Positions 1-8,428 of a stretch of DNA of 44,313 nt are shown here, piece by piece. The DNA is from Candidatus Eisenbacteria bacterium (GTDB lineage: Bacteria; Desulfobacterota; Binatia; DP-6): assembly GCA_035577985.1 (NCBI GenBank), contig DATJZY010000015.1, positions 1-44,313 of the forward strand, written 5' to 3'. The number at the start of each line of letters is the position of its first letter. The stretch's first letter is position 1. The position numbers and the translations under genes were made by a program. Under the pieces are notes generated by a model. That model saw nothing but the letters and a program-made list of their open reading frames with translations. It was not told where the DNA came from and did no database searches.

Positions 1-75
1 GGACCCTCGCCGGATACCTGCACGCCACGCGCCCCGCAAGCGCGCGAGCCGAGCGGGCATGCTACACCGCCATCC

Positions 76-1059
76 ATGAGACGAGGGACGGGACGAGGTC
101 TGGCGGTACTCACGAGCGGCGGCGACGCGCCGGGGATGAATGCGGCGATCCGCGCGGTCGTGCGCACGGGGATCGACCGCGGGTTCGAGCTGTACGGAGT
201 GCGCGACGGCTACCACGGGCTCCTCGAGGGAAACCTGCGCCCGCTCGCGGGACGCGACGTCAGCGGCATCATCCAGCGGGGCGGGACGATGCTCGGCACG
301 GCGCGGAGCCCGGCCTTCAAGACCGAGGCGGGGCTCGAGCGCGCCGTGCAGGTCATCTCGGACGCTCGCATCGACGGCGTCGTCGTCATCGGCGGCGACG
401 GCTCGCAGGCGGGCTCCCTGGCGCTCTCGAATCGTGGGGTCCCGGTCGTCGGGGTCGCGTCGACGATCGACAACGACCTCGCCGGATCCGACGTCACGAT
501 CGGAGTCGACACCGCGCTCAACGTCGCGCTCGAGGCGATCGACCGCCTGAAGGTGACCGCGTCCTCGCTCCGCCGCGCCTTCCTGGTCGAGGTGATGGGT
601 CGTGGCTGCGGGTATCTCGCGCTCGCGGCCGGCATCGCCGGGGGGGCCGAGGCCATCTGCATTCCGGAGCAGCCGGTCGACCCGGAGCACGTGGCGCAGG
701 AGATCCTCTCGGCCTACAAGTCCCGCAAGCAGCACGCGCTCATCGTCGTGGCCGAGGGCGCCAGCCACGACGCGGCGGCGCTCATGCGCTACTTCGAGGA
801 GCATCGCGACCGCCTCGGCTTCGTGATCCGGGCCACCACCCTGGGACACGTCCAGCGCGGCGGCACGCCGACGGCGTTCGACCGGCTTCTCGGCTCGCGC
901 TTCGGCGCGGCGGCGGTCGAGGCCTACGCGAGCGGCACCCACGGAGTGCTCGTCGGTCTCCGGCGCGACTCGGTGACGACGACGCCCCTCACGGACGTGG
1001 TCGGGAAGAAGAAGCCCCTCAGCGCCAAGCTGATCGAGCTGGCGCGCGTCCTGCGCTGA
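76..1059 (+). CDS. pfkA: 6-phosphofructokinase (ATP-type)
   Basis: Phosphorylates fructose 6-phosphate to fructose 1,6-bisphosphate in cytosolic glycolysis. The protein is 327 aa, close to the roughly 320 aa of classical PfkA. Visible motifs are the N-terminal nucleotide loop SGGDAPGMNAA (14-24), GGDGS (106-110) and TIDND (130-134), whose Asp132 corresponds to the catalytic base, and a C-terminal RGGTPTAFDR substrate-binding motif. The glycine in GGDGS favours ATP over pyrophosphate as donor. The residue before TIDND is Ser, where ATP enzymes usually have Gly and PPi enzymes Lys, so the donor is likely but not certain. The first 75 bases of the window hold no recognisable gene or strong promoter. 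A perfect hairpin follows the stop. Confidence 0.93.
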   Translation: MRRGTGRGLAVLTSGGDAPGMNAAIRAVVRTGIDRGFELYGVRDGYHGLLEGNLRPLAGRDVSGIIQRGGTMLGTARSPAFKTEAGLERAVQVISDARIDGVVVIGGDGSQAGSLALSNRGVPVVGVASTIDNDLAGSDVTIGVDTALNVALEAIDRLKVTASSLRRAFLVEVMGRGCGYLALAAGIAGGAEAICIPEQPVDPEHVAQEILSAYKSRKQHALIVVAEGASHDAAALMRYFEEHRDRLGFVIRATTLGHVQRGGTPTAFDRLLGSRFGAAAVEAYASGTHGVLVGLRRDSVTTTPLTDVVGKKKPLSAKLIELARVLR

Positions 1060-1081
1060 AGGGATCCCTGCCGGAAAAGCA

Positions 1082-1116
1082 GCGGGCCGCGGGAGGAGCA
1101 TCCTCCCGCGGCCCGC
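1082..1116. terminator. Perfect hairpin between convergent pfkA and receiver gene
   Basis: Two perfect 16-base arms (1082-1097 and 1101-1116) flank the 3-base loop GCA. The hairpin lies between pfkA (plus) and the receiver gene (minus), which converge here. There is no clear U-tract on either side, so it may be a bidirectional GC-rich terminator or an mRNA 3'-end stabiliser. Confidence 0.6.
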
Positions 1117-1140
1117 GTGATCCCGCGTTCGTTCGGCGCG

Positions 1141-1524
1141 CTAGGCGGCGGCGCCGATCAGGCGCTCGAGCTTCTGGCGCACCAGCGACGGGTCGACGAC
1201 CGGCTTCGCCAGGTAGTCGTCGCAGCCGATCGCGAGCGCCTTCTCCTCGTCGCCGGCCATGGCCTGCGCCGTGAGAGCGATGATGCGCACGGCGTCGCCG
1301 CCGTCCATCTGGCGGATGCGTTTCGTCGCCTCCCATCCGTCCATGACGGGCATCTTCAGGTCCATGAAGATCAGGTCCGGGCGGTCGGCCTTCACCGCCT
1401 CGATGGCCTCCTGGCCGTTGGTGGCCTCGCGAATGTCGAACTGCCCGATCTTCTTCAGACGGTAGACGAGGATGCGACGATTGTCCTCGTTGTCTTCGAC
1501 GACCAGGATCTTCTTGAGCGCCAT
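1141..1524 (-). CDS. Stand-alone CheY/DivK-like response regulator receiver
   Basis: A 127 aa single receiver domain with no output domain. It probably relays phosphate from an unlinked histidine kinase by protein-protein contact. The acidic pocket (E10, D11), phospho-acceptor D55 in LIFMDLKMP, T85 and K107 in YLAKP are all present. The ATG at 1524 is chosen because it begins directly with the first strand (MALKKILVVEDN) and has a GGGAGAGAGGG ribosome-binding region just upstream; an in-frame ATG at 1599 would add 25 unconserved residues. No kinase gene is adjacent. The gene is divergent from gltX and convergent with pfkA. Confidence 0.9.
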   Translation of the reverse strand: MALKKILVVEDNEDNRRILVYRLKKIGQFDIREATNGQEAIEAVKADRPDLIFMDLKMPVMDGWEATKRIRQMDGGDAVRIIALTAQAMAGDEEKALAIGCDDYLAKPVVDPSLVRQKLERLIGAAA

Positions 1525-1614
1525 CAGTGTCCCTCTCTCCCGTCTCCCGTTCCCGACGAAGCGGCCCCACGCTTCGCGCGCCGACACACGGCGTTCCATG
1601 CCGGCTGCGTGCTC

Positions 1615-1643
1615 AGTATGCAGCCGTGACCCCGGACTCTCAA
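1615..1643 (-). promoter_or_regulatory. Sigma-70-type promoter for the receiver gene
   Basis: On the minus strand, TTGAGA (1643-1638) is followed by a 17-base spacer and CATACT (1620-1615), a fair match to the consensus at optimal spacing. It would give a 5' leader of roughly 85 nt before the start at 1524. Confidence 0.45.
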
Positions 1644-1709
1644 ACCTCGGCAGCTCCGCAGACCGTCAGTAATTTGACTTGCGGTCCGCCATCTCCTTAC
1701 TTCCGCGTG

Positions 1710-3131
1710 ATGTCGGTCCGCACGCGCTTCCCGCCGAGCCCGACCGGGGCGCTGCACATCGGCGCGGTCCGCACGGCCCTCTTCAACTACCTCTTCGCTC
1801 GCCACCACGGCGGTGCGTTGGTGCTCCGGATCGAGGACACCGACCGCGAGCGATCGACGCCCGAGTCGACGGCCACCATCCTCGACGGGCTCCGCTGGCT
1901 GGGTCTCGAATGGGACGAGGGTCCGTTCTTCCAGAGCCAGCGCACCGAGCTGTATCGGGCCCAGGCCGATCGCCTGCTCGAGGGCGGCCGCGCCTACCGC
2001 TGCTGGTGCACGGCCGAGGAGCTCGAGGCGAAGCGCGACGCGGCCATCAAGGCGGGGGGCCGCGTGGGCTACGATCGCACCTGCCGCGAGGGCCGGACGC
2101 CGCCGGGCGACGAGTCGAGCTTCGTCGTCCGCTTCAAGGCCCCGCTCGACGGCGAGACCGTCGTCGACGACAAGGTGAAGGGCCGCATCGTCTTCCAGAA
2201 CGCCGAGCTCGACGACCTGGTCCTGCTGCGTTCCGACGGCACGCCGACCTACAACTTCTGCGTCGTGGTCGACGACGTCGACATGCGCATCACCGACGTG
2301 ATCCGCGGCGACGATCACGTGGCCAACACGCCGCGGCAGGTCCTCCTCTATCAGGCGCTCGACGCGCCGCTGCCGCGGTTCGCCCACCTGCCGATGATCC
2401 ACGGGCCCGACAAGACCAAGCTCTCCAAGCGGCACGGCGCGACCTCGATCCTCGCGTACCGCGACCAGGGCTACCTGCCCGACGCGTTGGTCAACTACCT
2501 GGCACGGCTCGGGTGGTCGCACGGCGATCAAGAGCTCTTCTCGCGAAGCGAGCTGGTCGAGAAATTCTCGCTGGAGAGCGTCGGCACCTCGCCGGCGATC
2601 TTCAATCCCGAGAAGCTCGCATGGGTGAACTTCCAATATCTCAAGGCGACACCGCCCGAGACCCTGGCCCGCCTCGTCGGCCCATTTCTCGTGCAGGCGG
2701 GTCTGCCGGTGCCTACCGATCAGGCATGGCTCGGCAGCGCCCTGGCCACCCTCCGCGAGCGCGCGAAGACCCTGGCGGAGCTCGCAGAGGCAGCGCGATT
2801 CTACATTTCGGACACGATCGAGATGACCGCACAGGCCCAGGCGCAGCTGAGGGCGGAGATCGCGCCCGCCTTCGACGAGCTCGTCGATCGACTCGAGCGT
2901 CTCGAGCGCTGGGAGCCGGCGACGATCGAGGCAGCGTTCCACGCCACCATCGAGCGACACGCGATCGGTCTCGGAAAGCTCGCGCAACCGGTGCGGGCCG
3001 CCGTGACGGGATCGACGGCGAGTCCCGGCATCTACGAGGTGCTCGACGTGCTCGGGCGTGACCGCACGATCGCGCGTTTACGCGCTGCACGCGCGCACTT
3101 TCCGAGCGTTGCGACGCCGTCCGCACCTTGA
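1710..3131 (+). CDS. gltX: Glutamyl-tRNA synthetase
   Basis: Charges tRNA-Glu with glutamate; in bacteria without GlnRS it also mischarges tRNA-Gln. The protein is 473 aa, the normal length. The start ATG at 1710 gives MSVRTRFPPSPTGALHIGAV; the longer frame upstream has no family-like sequence. Signatures are PSPTG-LHIG (class I HIGH motif), CWC near residue 95 with a further Cys about 25 residues later (zinc-type insertion), KLSKRHG (KMSKS loop) and a helical C-terminal anticodon-binding domain. A TTGACT element at 1674-1679 would place transcription very near the start codon, suggesting a short leader. tRNA-Gln and tRNA-Glu genes follow 36 bases after the stop, probably co-transcribed. Confidence 0.96.
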   Translation: MSVRTRFPPSPTGALHIGAVRTALFNYLFARHHGGALVLRIEDTDRERSTPESTATILDGLRWLGLEWDEGPFFQSQRTELYRAQADRLLEGGRAYRCWCTAEELEAKRDAAIKAGGRVGYDRTCREGRTPPGDESSFVVRFKAPLDGETVVDDKVKGRIVFQNAELDDLVLLRSDGTPTYNFCVVVDDVDMRITDVIRGDDHVANTPRQVLLYQALDAPLPRFAHLPMIHGPDKTKLSKRHGATSILAYRDQGYLPDALVNYLARLGWSHGDQELFSRSELVEKFSLESVGTSPAIFNPEKLAWVNFQYLKATPPETLARLVGPFLVQAGLPVPTDQAWLGSALATLRERAKTLAELAEAARFYISDTIEMTAQAQAQLRAEIAPAFDELVDRLERLERWEPATIEAAFHATIERHAIGLGKLAQPVRAAVTGSTASPGIYEVLDVLGRDRTIARLRAARAHFPSVATPSAP

Positions 3132-3167
3132 CTCCCCCACCCCCATCCTCTAGCTTTCGCGCCGCGT

Positions 3168-3240
3168 TGAGGCGTCGGCTAATTGGTAAGCCACCTGACT
3201 CTGGATCAGGCCACTGGAGGTTCGAGTCCTCCCGCCTCAG
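3168..3240 (+). tRNA. tRNA-Gln (CTG)
   Basis: A full cloverleaf is visible. The acceptor arms are TGAGGCG (3168-3174) and CGCCTCA (3233-3239) with discriminator G. The D arm is GGCT/AGCC, the anticodon stem CCTGA/TCAGG with loop CTCTGGA (anticodon CTG), and the T arm GGAGG-TTCGAGT-CCTCC. The first pair is U1-A72, as expected for tRNA-Gln. CCA is not encoded. Confidence 0.95.
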
Positions 3241-3244
3241 CTCC

Positions 3245-3316
3245 GGTCCCATCGTCTAGCGGCTAGGACACCGGCCTCTCACGTCGGTAGCGGGGGTTCG
3301 ATTCCCCCTGGGACCA
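3245..3316 (+). tRNA. tRNA-Glu (CTC)
   Basis: Acceptor arms GGTCCCA and TGGGACC pair perfectly and are followed by discriminator A. The anticodon loop CTCTCAC gives anticodon CTC, and the T arm is GGGGG-TTCGATT-CCCCC. It lies four bases after tRNA-Gln, so the two are almost certainly processed from one transcript. CCA is not encoded. Confidence 0.95.
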
Positions 3317-3379
3317 CTCACTCCTCCGCGCGGACCGCGTGCGATCCGCTGGCAGCGGAGTGCTCGCCGCGGCAATTTC

Positions 3380-3408
3380 TTGACAGCGGCCCTTCTGCAG
3401 CGTAGCCT
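3380..3408 (+). promoter_or_regulatory. Possible sigma-70 promoter
   Basis: A perfect TTGACA (3380-3385) is followed at 17 bases by TAGCCT (3403-3408), which keeps the first, second and last -10 positions. It could give basal expression of the downstream prkA operon with a leader of about 350 nt. Confidence 0.3.
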
Positions 3409-3596
3409 CATGCTCGGGTCGCGTGTTCGGGACGACGCAGGACGATCCGAAGGGGGCGTGGGTGCGGTGGAGGTGTTGGGAGGCCGCAGAGCACCAGTGT
3501 GCGGCTACTTCGCGAGCGCGTGTCGCAAAGTGGCTCCGTTCGCTGTCTCGCTGGCTGCGACCCACTCGCCGGCCACGTCACCACGCCGGATCGTTC

Positions 3597-3612
3597 CGGC
3601 ACATCGCTTGCA
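3597..3612 (+). promoter_or_regulatory. Sigma-54 (RpoN) promoter for prkA-yeaH-spoVR
   Basis: CGGCAC-N5-TTGCA matches the -24/-12 consensus TGGCAC-N5-TTGCW except at the first base; the invariant GG and GC have correct spacing. It points toward prkA and leaves a leader of about 140 nt. The Enterobacteria homologue yeaGH is known to be sigma-54/NtrC controlled, and an NtrC-type activator with the GAFTGA sigma-54 contact loop is encoded at 9923-11377. Confidence 0.65.
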
Positions 3613-3764
3613 CTTGGATGTGGCCAGCAGGCGTTACGCTCGCCGCGCGCACACCGATGAAACAAGAGGTTCTACGGCTCCAGCCCGTACGCGCTGGAGG
3701 AAGAACAGGGCCGGCCGGGCCCTGACACATCGGCCACGTCGGCGAGCCGAGAGGAGCAACGCCC

Positions 3765-5699
3765 ATGGATAGGCAGCCCTCGTTCGAGCAACTGATCAAA
3801 GAGGACCGCGCCTCGCGCGACGCGAAGCGGTGGCGCGGGACACTCCTCGAATACCTCGAGCTGGTTCGCAAAGACCCGTCGATCACCAAGCTGGCCCACG
3901 CGCGGGTCTACGACATGATCATGCGCCCGGGCTCGCATGACATCCTCGAGACCGACGACGGGCGCGTGAAGCGCCTCTACAAGGACGAGTCGGTCAAGGT
4001 CTACGACTTCTTCGGGGACGAGTTCTTCGGCATCGAGAAGACGATCAGCCAGATCGTCCGCTACTTCCACTCGGCCTCGCTGAAGGGCGAGGAGAGCCGG
4101 CAGGTCCTCTACCTCATGGGCCCCGTCGGCTCGGGCAAGAGCTCGCTCGCCGAGAAGCTGCAACGCGGCCTCGAGGCGCTCGAGCCGTTCTACACCATCG
4201 ACGGCTGCCCGATGTTCGAGGAGCCGCTCCACCTCCTGCCGCGCCACCTGCGCAAGGAGTTCGAAAAGATGCTCGGCGTGCACATCGAGGGCGATCTCTG
4301 CCCGGTGTGCCGCTTCCGCCTGAAGGAGGAGTACGGAACGCGCTACGAGGAATTCCCCGTCGTCGCGCGCTACTTCTCGAAGCGCAACCGCGTCGGCATC
4401 GGCGTCGTGCCGCCGGTCGACCCGAACAACCAGGATACCTCGGTGCTGATCGGCAGCGAGGACATCTCGAAGCTCGACGTCTACAGCGAGGGCGACCCCC
4501 GCGTCCTCGACCTGAACGGCGCGCTCAACGTCGCCAACCGCGGCGTGTGCGAGTTCATCGAGGTCTTCAAGAACGAGACCGAATACCTGCACGCCATGAT
4601 CACGGCGACGCAGGAGAAGATCATCCCCGCGCCCGGCCGGCACGGCATGGTCTACGTCGACGCCGTCATCATCGCGCACTCGAACGAGGCCGAGTGGCAG
4701 AAGTTCAAGGCCGACCACACGAACGAAGCCATCCTCGATCGCATCGTGGTCGTGAAGGTCCCGTACAACCTGCGCCTGTCCGAAGAGGTGAAGATCTACC
4801 AGAAGATCATCCGCCACTCGGACTTCCACGCGCACGTGGCCCCGCACACGCTGGAGGTGGCCTCGATGTTCGCGATCCTCTCGCGACTCGAGCCGTCCAA
4901 CAAGTGCGACCTCATGACCAAGCTGAAGCTCTACAACGGCGAGGAAGTCGTCGAGAAGGGCAAGACGAAGAAGCTCGACGTCCACGAGCTGCGCGACGAC
5001 ACCAAGCGCGAGGGCATGTTCGGCATCTCGACGCGCTTCATCATGAAGGCGCTCGACAACGCGCTGTCGGACAACGTCGAAGGGAACTGCATCAACCCTA
5101 TCAACGTCCGCGAAGCCATCATCAACATGACGAAGGAGACGGACCTCCCGGACGACACCCGCAAGAGCTACCTCGAATTCCTTCAGGACACGCTCCACAA
5201 GGAGTACCTGGAGCTGCTCGAGAAGGAGATCACCAAGGCCTTCGTCTACTCCTATCAGGAGCAGGCCGAGTCGCTCTTCCAGAACTACCTCGACCACGCC
5301 GAGGCCTTCGTGAACAAGACGAAGGTGAAGGACCGCAACACGAAGGAAGAGCTGACGCCGGACGAGGGGTTTTTGAAGTCCATCGAGGAGCAGATCGCCA
5401 TCATCGGCTCGGCCGCCGAGGGCTTCCGGCAGGAGGTCATCGCCTACCTCTGGGCGTCCAGCCGCCGCGGCGAAAAGGTCTCCTACCACTCCTACGAGCC
5501 GCTGAAGGAAGCCATCGAGAAGAAGCTCATGACCTCGGTGCGCGAGATCAGCCGCATCGTGACCAAGGCCCGCACGCGCGACGAGGAGCAGAACGAGAAA
5601 TACAACGCGATGGTCCAGAACCTCCTCGACAACGGCTACTGCCCGAGCTGCGTCGACGTCACGCTCAAGTACGCGGCCAACAACCTCTGGAAGGACTGA
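3765..5699 (+). CDS. prkA: PrkA-family serine protein kinase / AAA+ protein
   Basis: Cytosolic PrkA (YeaG) protein, associated with stress, starvation and sporulation responses in other bacteria. The 644 aa length is typical. The N-terminal half is an AAA-type P-loop ATPase: Walker A GPVGSGKS at 119-126, preceded by the conserved DFFGDEFFGIE stretch. The C-terminal half is the PrkA kinase-like domain. Two CPxC motifs occur (CPVC near 174 and CPSC near the C-terminus), possibly binding metal. The start ATG has a GAGGAGC site seven bases upstream. It is first in a three-gene set with the YeaH-like and SpoVR proteins, 12 bases before the next gene, and lies behind a sigma-54-type promoter. Confidence 0.95.
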   Translation: MDRQPSFEQLIKEDRASRDAKRWRGTLLEYLELVRKDPSITKLAHARVYDMIMRPGSHDILETDDGRVKRLYKDESVKVYDFFGDEFFGIEKTISQIVRYFHSASLKGEESRQVLYLMGPVGSGKSSLAEKLQRGLEALEPFYTIDGCPMFEEPLHLLPRHLRKEFEKMLGVHIEGDLCPVCRFRLKEEYGTRYEEFPVVARYFSKRNRVGIGVVPPVDPNNQDTSVLIGSEDISKLDVYSEGDPRVLDLNGALNVANRGVCEFIEVFKNETEYLHAMITATQEKIIPAPGRHGMVYVDAVIIAHSNEAEWQKFKADHTNEAILDRIVVVKVPYNLRLSEEVKIYQKIIRHSDFHAHVAPHTLEVASMFAILSRLEPSNKCDLMTKLKLYNGEEVVEKGKTKKLDVHELRDDTKREGMFGISTRFIMKALDNALSDNVEGNCINPINVREAIINMTKETDLPDDTRKSYLEFLQDTLHKEYLELLEKEITKAFVYSYQEQAESLFQNYLDHAEAFVNKTKVKDRNTKEELTPDEGFLKSIEEQIAIIGSAAEGFRQEVIAYLWASSRRGEKVSYHSYEPLKEAIEKKLMTSVREISRIVTKARTRDEEQNEKYNAMVQNLLDNGYCPSCVDVTLKYAANNLWKD

Positions 5700-5711
5700 G
5701 CGGCGCCCGCG

Positions 5712-6941
5712 ATGTCGCGCACGGTCGATTCGATCTTCCGGCCGTACGCGCCCGCAGACGCCGAGCGCAGCGATCGCTCGGCCGGCGACCGGGCGCGTCA
5801 CCGGGCCAAGGTCCGCGAGTCGATCCGCGAGAACATCGCCGACATCATCGCGGAGGAATCGATCATCGGGCAGAGCCGGGACCGCGTCATCAAGGTCCCG
5901 ATCCGCGGCATCAAGGAGTACCGGTTCGTCTACGGCGACAACACGCCGCAGGTGGGCCAGGGCAAGGGCAGCACCGAGCGCGGGCAGGTCGTCGGCAAGG
6001 CCAACGGCGAAGCCGACGGCGAGGGCCAGGACAAGGCCGGCGATCGCCCGGGCGCCGACTACTACGAGACCGAGGTCACGCTCGAGGAGCTGATCGAGAT
6101 CATGTTCGAGGACCTCGAGCTCCCGGACCTCGAACGGAAGGCGCTCCGACAGCTCGAATCGATCCGCTTCGGCAAGCGCAAGGGCTACCGGCAGGTCGGC
6201 ATCCGTGTCCGGCTCGACAAGCGCCGCACGGTCCGCGAGCGCTCGAAGCGGCTCCACGCCGCCCGACGGCGCGATCGCCTCGCTGCCGAGAGCTCACCCG
6301 ATCCGACGGCCACCCTCACGACGCCGCGGCGCTTCCCGTTCCACGACCACGACCTCGTCTACCGGCACATCATGACCGACATTCGCAACGAGTCGAATGC
6401 GGTCGTCCTGTGCCTCATGGACACCTCGGGCTCCATGGACACCATGAAGAAGTACCTCGCCCGGAGCTTCTTCTTCCTGCTCTACCAGTTCATCTGCACG
6501 AAGTATCAGAACGTCGAGATCTCGTTCATCGCGCATCACACCGAGGCGAAGGAAGTGACCGAGGAGGAGTTCTTCCACAAGGGTGAGTCGGGTGGCACGT
6601 TCATCTCGTCCGCGTACCTGAAGGCGCTCGAGATCATCAAGGAGCGTTACCACCCGTCGCTCTGGAACGTGTACGCGTTCCACTGCTCGGACGGCGACAA
6701 CTTCGATTCCGACAACCCCGCGGCGCTGAAGTCGGCCAAGGAGCTCTCGGAGGTCTGCAACCTGTTCGGCTACGGCGAGATCAAGCCACTCGGCTCGCGC
6801 TACTACGAGAGCTCGATGCTGAACGTCTTCCGGCGCCTCGAAGCCGACAACTTCCAGACGGTCCTCATCGAGCGCAAGGAGGACATCTGGCCCTCCTTCA
6901 AGGCGTTCCTCGGCAAGGATCGCGCGGCGGCGGAGGGCTGA
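5712..6941 (+). CDS. yeaH: YeaH/YhbH family protein (DUF444, vWA-like)
   Basis: A 409 aa DUF444 protein, the regular partner of PrkA; its biochemical role is not established. The N-terminal third is charged, with a Gly/Lys-rich linker (GQGKGSTERG) typical of the family. The C-terminal half contains a von Willebrand A-like MIDAS motif, DTSGSM near residue 236, followed by a Rossmann-like pattern (EISFIAHHTEAKEV, YAFHCSDGDNF). The start at 5712 directly precedes the conserved RTVDSIFRPY. It sits between prkA and spoVR with only four bases to the next start, implying co-translation. Confidence 0.93.
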   Translation: MSRTVDSIFRPYAPADAERSDRSAGDRARHRAKVRESIRENIADIIAEESIIGQSRDRVIKVPIRGIKEYRFVYGDNTPQVGQGKGSTERGQVVGKANGEADGEGQDKAGDRPGADYYETEVTLEELIEIMFEDLELPDLERKALRQLESIRFGKRKGYRQVGIRVRLDKRRTVRERSKRLHAARRRDRLAAESSPDPTATLTTPRRFPFHDHDLVYRHIMTDIRNESNAVVLCLMDTSGSMDTMKKYLARSFFFLLYQFICTKYQNVEISFIAHHTEAKEVTEEEFFHKGESGGTFISSAYLKALEIIKERYHPSLWNVYAFHCSDGDNFDSDNPAALKSAKELSEVCNLFGYGEIKPLGSRYYESSMLNVFRRLEADNFQTVLIERKEDIWPSFKAFLGKDRAAAEG

Positions 6942-6945
6942 GACG

Positions 6946-8373
6946 GTGGCGACCTGGAGCGTCGCGGATCTCGAGGCGTGGGACGGGCGGATCCGCGAGC
7001 GCGTCGACGCCATGGGGCTCGACTGCTACCCGCAGGAGTTCGAGCTGTGCGACCACGCACAGATGCTCGGCTACATGGCCTACTCGGGCATGCCGTCGCA
7101 CTATCCGCACTGGTCCTACGGCAAGGCTTACGAGAAGCTGAAGACGCTCTACGATCACGGCGTCTCGGGGCTGCCCTACGAGATGGTCATCAACTCGAAC
7201 CCCGCGCTCGCCTACCTCATGCGCGACAACTCGCTCCTGCTCCAGGTGCTCACCATCGCACACGTCTACGGCCACAACGACTTCTTCAAGAACAACTTCA
7301 CCTTCCGCACGACGCGCGCCGAGTTCACCATCAGCACGTTCAAGGCGCACGCCGACCGCATCCGCCGCTACGTCGACATGCCGAGCATCGGCATCGAGAA
7401 GGTCGAGGCCGTCCTCGACGCCGCGCATGCCCTCTCGCTCCAGTGCCGCCGCAACCTCGCCATCCGCAAGCTGAGCCCCGAGGAGCAGCGCGACCGTCTC
7501 GTCGAAGCCGCGACCCCGGCTCACGATCCCTTCCAGAGCATCCACCGCCGTGCCGAATCGACCGAGCCCGAGCTTCGCAAGACACCGGCGGCACCCGACG
7601 AGGACCTGCTCCTGTTCATCCGCGACCACAACCCCTTCCTGCAGGGCTGGCAGCAGGATCTCCTCACCATCGTCCACGAGCAGGCGCAGTACTTCATCCC
7701 GCAGATCGAGACCAAGATCATGAACGAGGGCTGGGCCTCGTTCGTCCACAAGCGCATCCTCGACTCGCTCGAGCTGCCGCAGGAGCTGCACCTGGAGTTC
7801 CTGGTCCGTCACAACCAGGTGGTGCGGCCGATCCCGGGCAGCCTCAACCCCTACCATCTGGGTCTGAAGCTCTGGGAAGAGATCGAGCGCATCGGCAACG
7901 ATCCCACTCCCGAGGAGCGCGAGCGCATCGGACCGGGCAAGACCGGACGGGACCTCCTGTTCGAGACACGCGAGGTCGACCGCGACGTCTCGTTCCTGCG
8001 CCGGTGGCTCACGGAGAAGGTGATGCGCGACCTCGACCTCTTCGTCTACGAGCCGAAGGGCGACGACCTGGTCGTGAGCGACGTCTCCGACGAGGAGGGC
8101 TGGCGGTCGGTGAAGGAGTCCCTCCTGCACGCCGTCGGCATGGGCGGCATTCCGGTGATCCACGTCGAGGACGCCGACTTCGGCGGCAATCGCTCGCTGC
8201 TGCTCGCGCACGGTCACGACGGGCGCGACCTGCAGCTCGAGAACGCGGAGAAGACGCTCGCCTACGCCCACCGCCTGTGGGGCCACGACATCGTGCTCGA
8301 CACCGTGCTCGACGGCAAGCGGACGCACCTCACGTTCAGCGACAACGGATTCGCGGCCAAACCCGTGAAGTAG
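6946..8373 (+). CDS. spoVR: SpoVR family protein
   Basis: A 475 aa SpoVR-family protein (YcgB in E. coli), named for a role in the Bacillus spore cortex but widespread in non-sporulating bacteria. The family motifs CYPQEFELCD (24-33), MPSHYPHWSYGK and HVYGHNDFFKNN are present, and the conserved HEQAQYFIPQIETKIMNEGW in the middle. The start is GTG, four bases after the DUF444 stop. Third member of the triad; no sporulation genes are visible in the window, so a stress or nutrient role is more likely. Confidence 0.94.
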   Translation: MATWSVADLEAWDGRIRERVDAMGLDCYPQEFELCDHAQMLGYMAYSGMPSHYPHWSYGKAYEKLKTLYDHGVSGLPYEMVINSNPALAYLMRDNSLLLQVLTIAHVYGHNDFFKNNFTFRTTRAEFTISTFKAHADRIRRYVDMPSIGIEKVEAVLDAAHALSLQCRRNLAIRKLSPEEQRDRLVEAATPAHDPFQSIHRRAESTEPELRKTPAAPDEDLLLFIRDHNPFLQGWQQDLLTIVHEQAQYFIPQIETKIMNEGWASFVHKRILDSLELPQELHLEFLVRHNQVVRPIPGSLNPYHLGLKLWEEIERIGNDPTPEERERIGPGKTGRDLLFETREVDRDVSFLRRWLTEKVMRDLDLFVYEPKGDDLVVSDVSDEEGWRSVKESLLHAVGMGGIPVIHVEDADFGGNRSLLLAHGHDGRDLQLENAEKTLAYAHRLWGHDIVLDTVLDGKRTHLTFSDNGFAAKPVK

Positions 8374-8412
8374 AGGCCCGGCCGACTGGCTGGCTCCACC
8401 CCGGCTCGTCGG

Positions 8413-8418
8413 TATAAT
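8413..8418 (+). promoter_or_regulatory. Consensus -10 box (TATAAT), near-leaderless start of fmdB
   Basis: A perfect TATAAT ends only 10 bases before the fmdB ATG, so transcription would begin within a few bases of the start codon. No good -35 lies at 16-18 bases (TGGCTC at 8391-8396 is poor). Perfect -10 boxes are rare in DNA this GC-rich. Confidence 0.5.
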
Positions 8419-8428
8419 CCCCGACCGG

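Larger units (their letters stand above)
3317..3764. other. 448-base intergenic regulatory region before prkA
   Basis: No convincing gene is seen; short open frames here have no family-like composition. It contains a small hairpin (3345-3359, TCCGCT/AGCGGA with a 3-base loop) that may end the tRNA transcript, a sigma-70-like pair (3380-3408), a short dyad GCACCAGTGTGC (3491-3502), a strong sigma-54-type promoter (3597-3612), and a purine-rich ribosome-binding site just before 3765. Confidence 0.6.

Noticed and set aside
3160..3320. Possible att site or integrated element at the tRNA-Gln/tRNA-Glu pair
   Set aside because: The flanks are core genes and no integrase or duplicated tRNA end is visible.
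3380..3772. 130-codon frame between tRNA-Glu and prkA
   Set aside because: Arg/Ala-rich, without a ribosome-binding site or conserved pattern, and it covers the promoter region.
3672..6257. 861-codon antisense frame over prkA and yeaH
   Set aside because: Its Leu/Val/Arg/Asp-rich composition is the usual antisense image of GC-rich coding DNA; the sense strand has unmistakable PrkA and DUF444 proteins.
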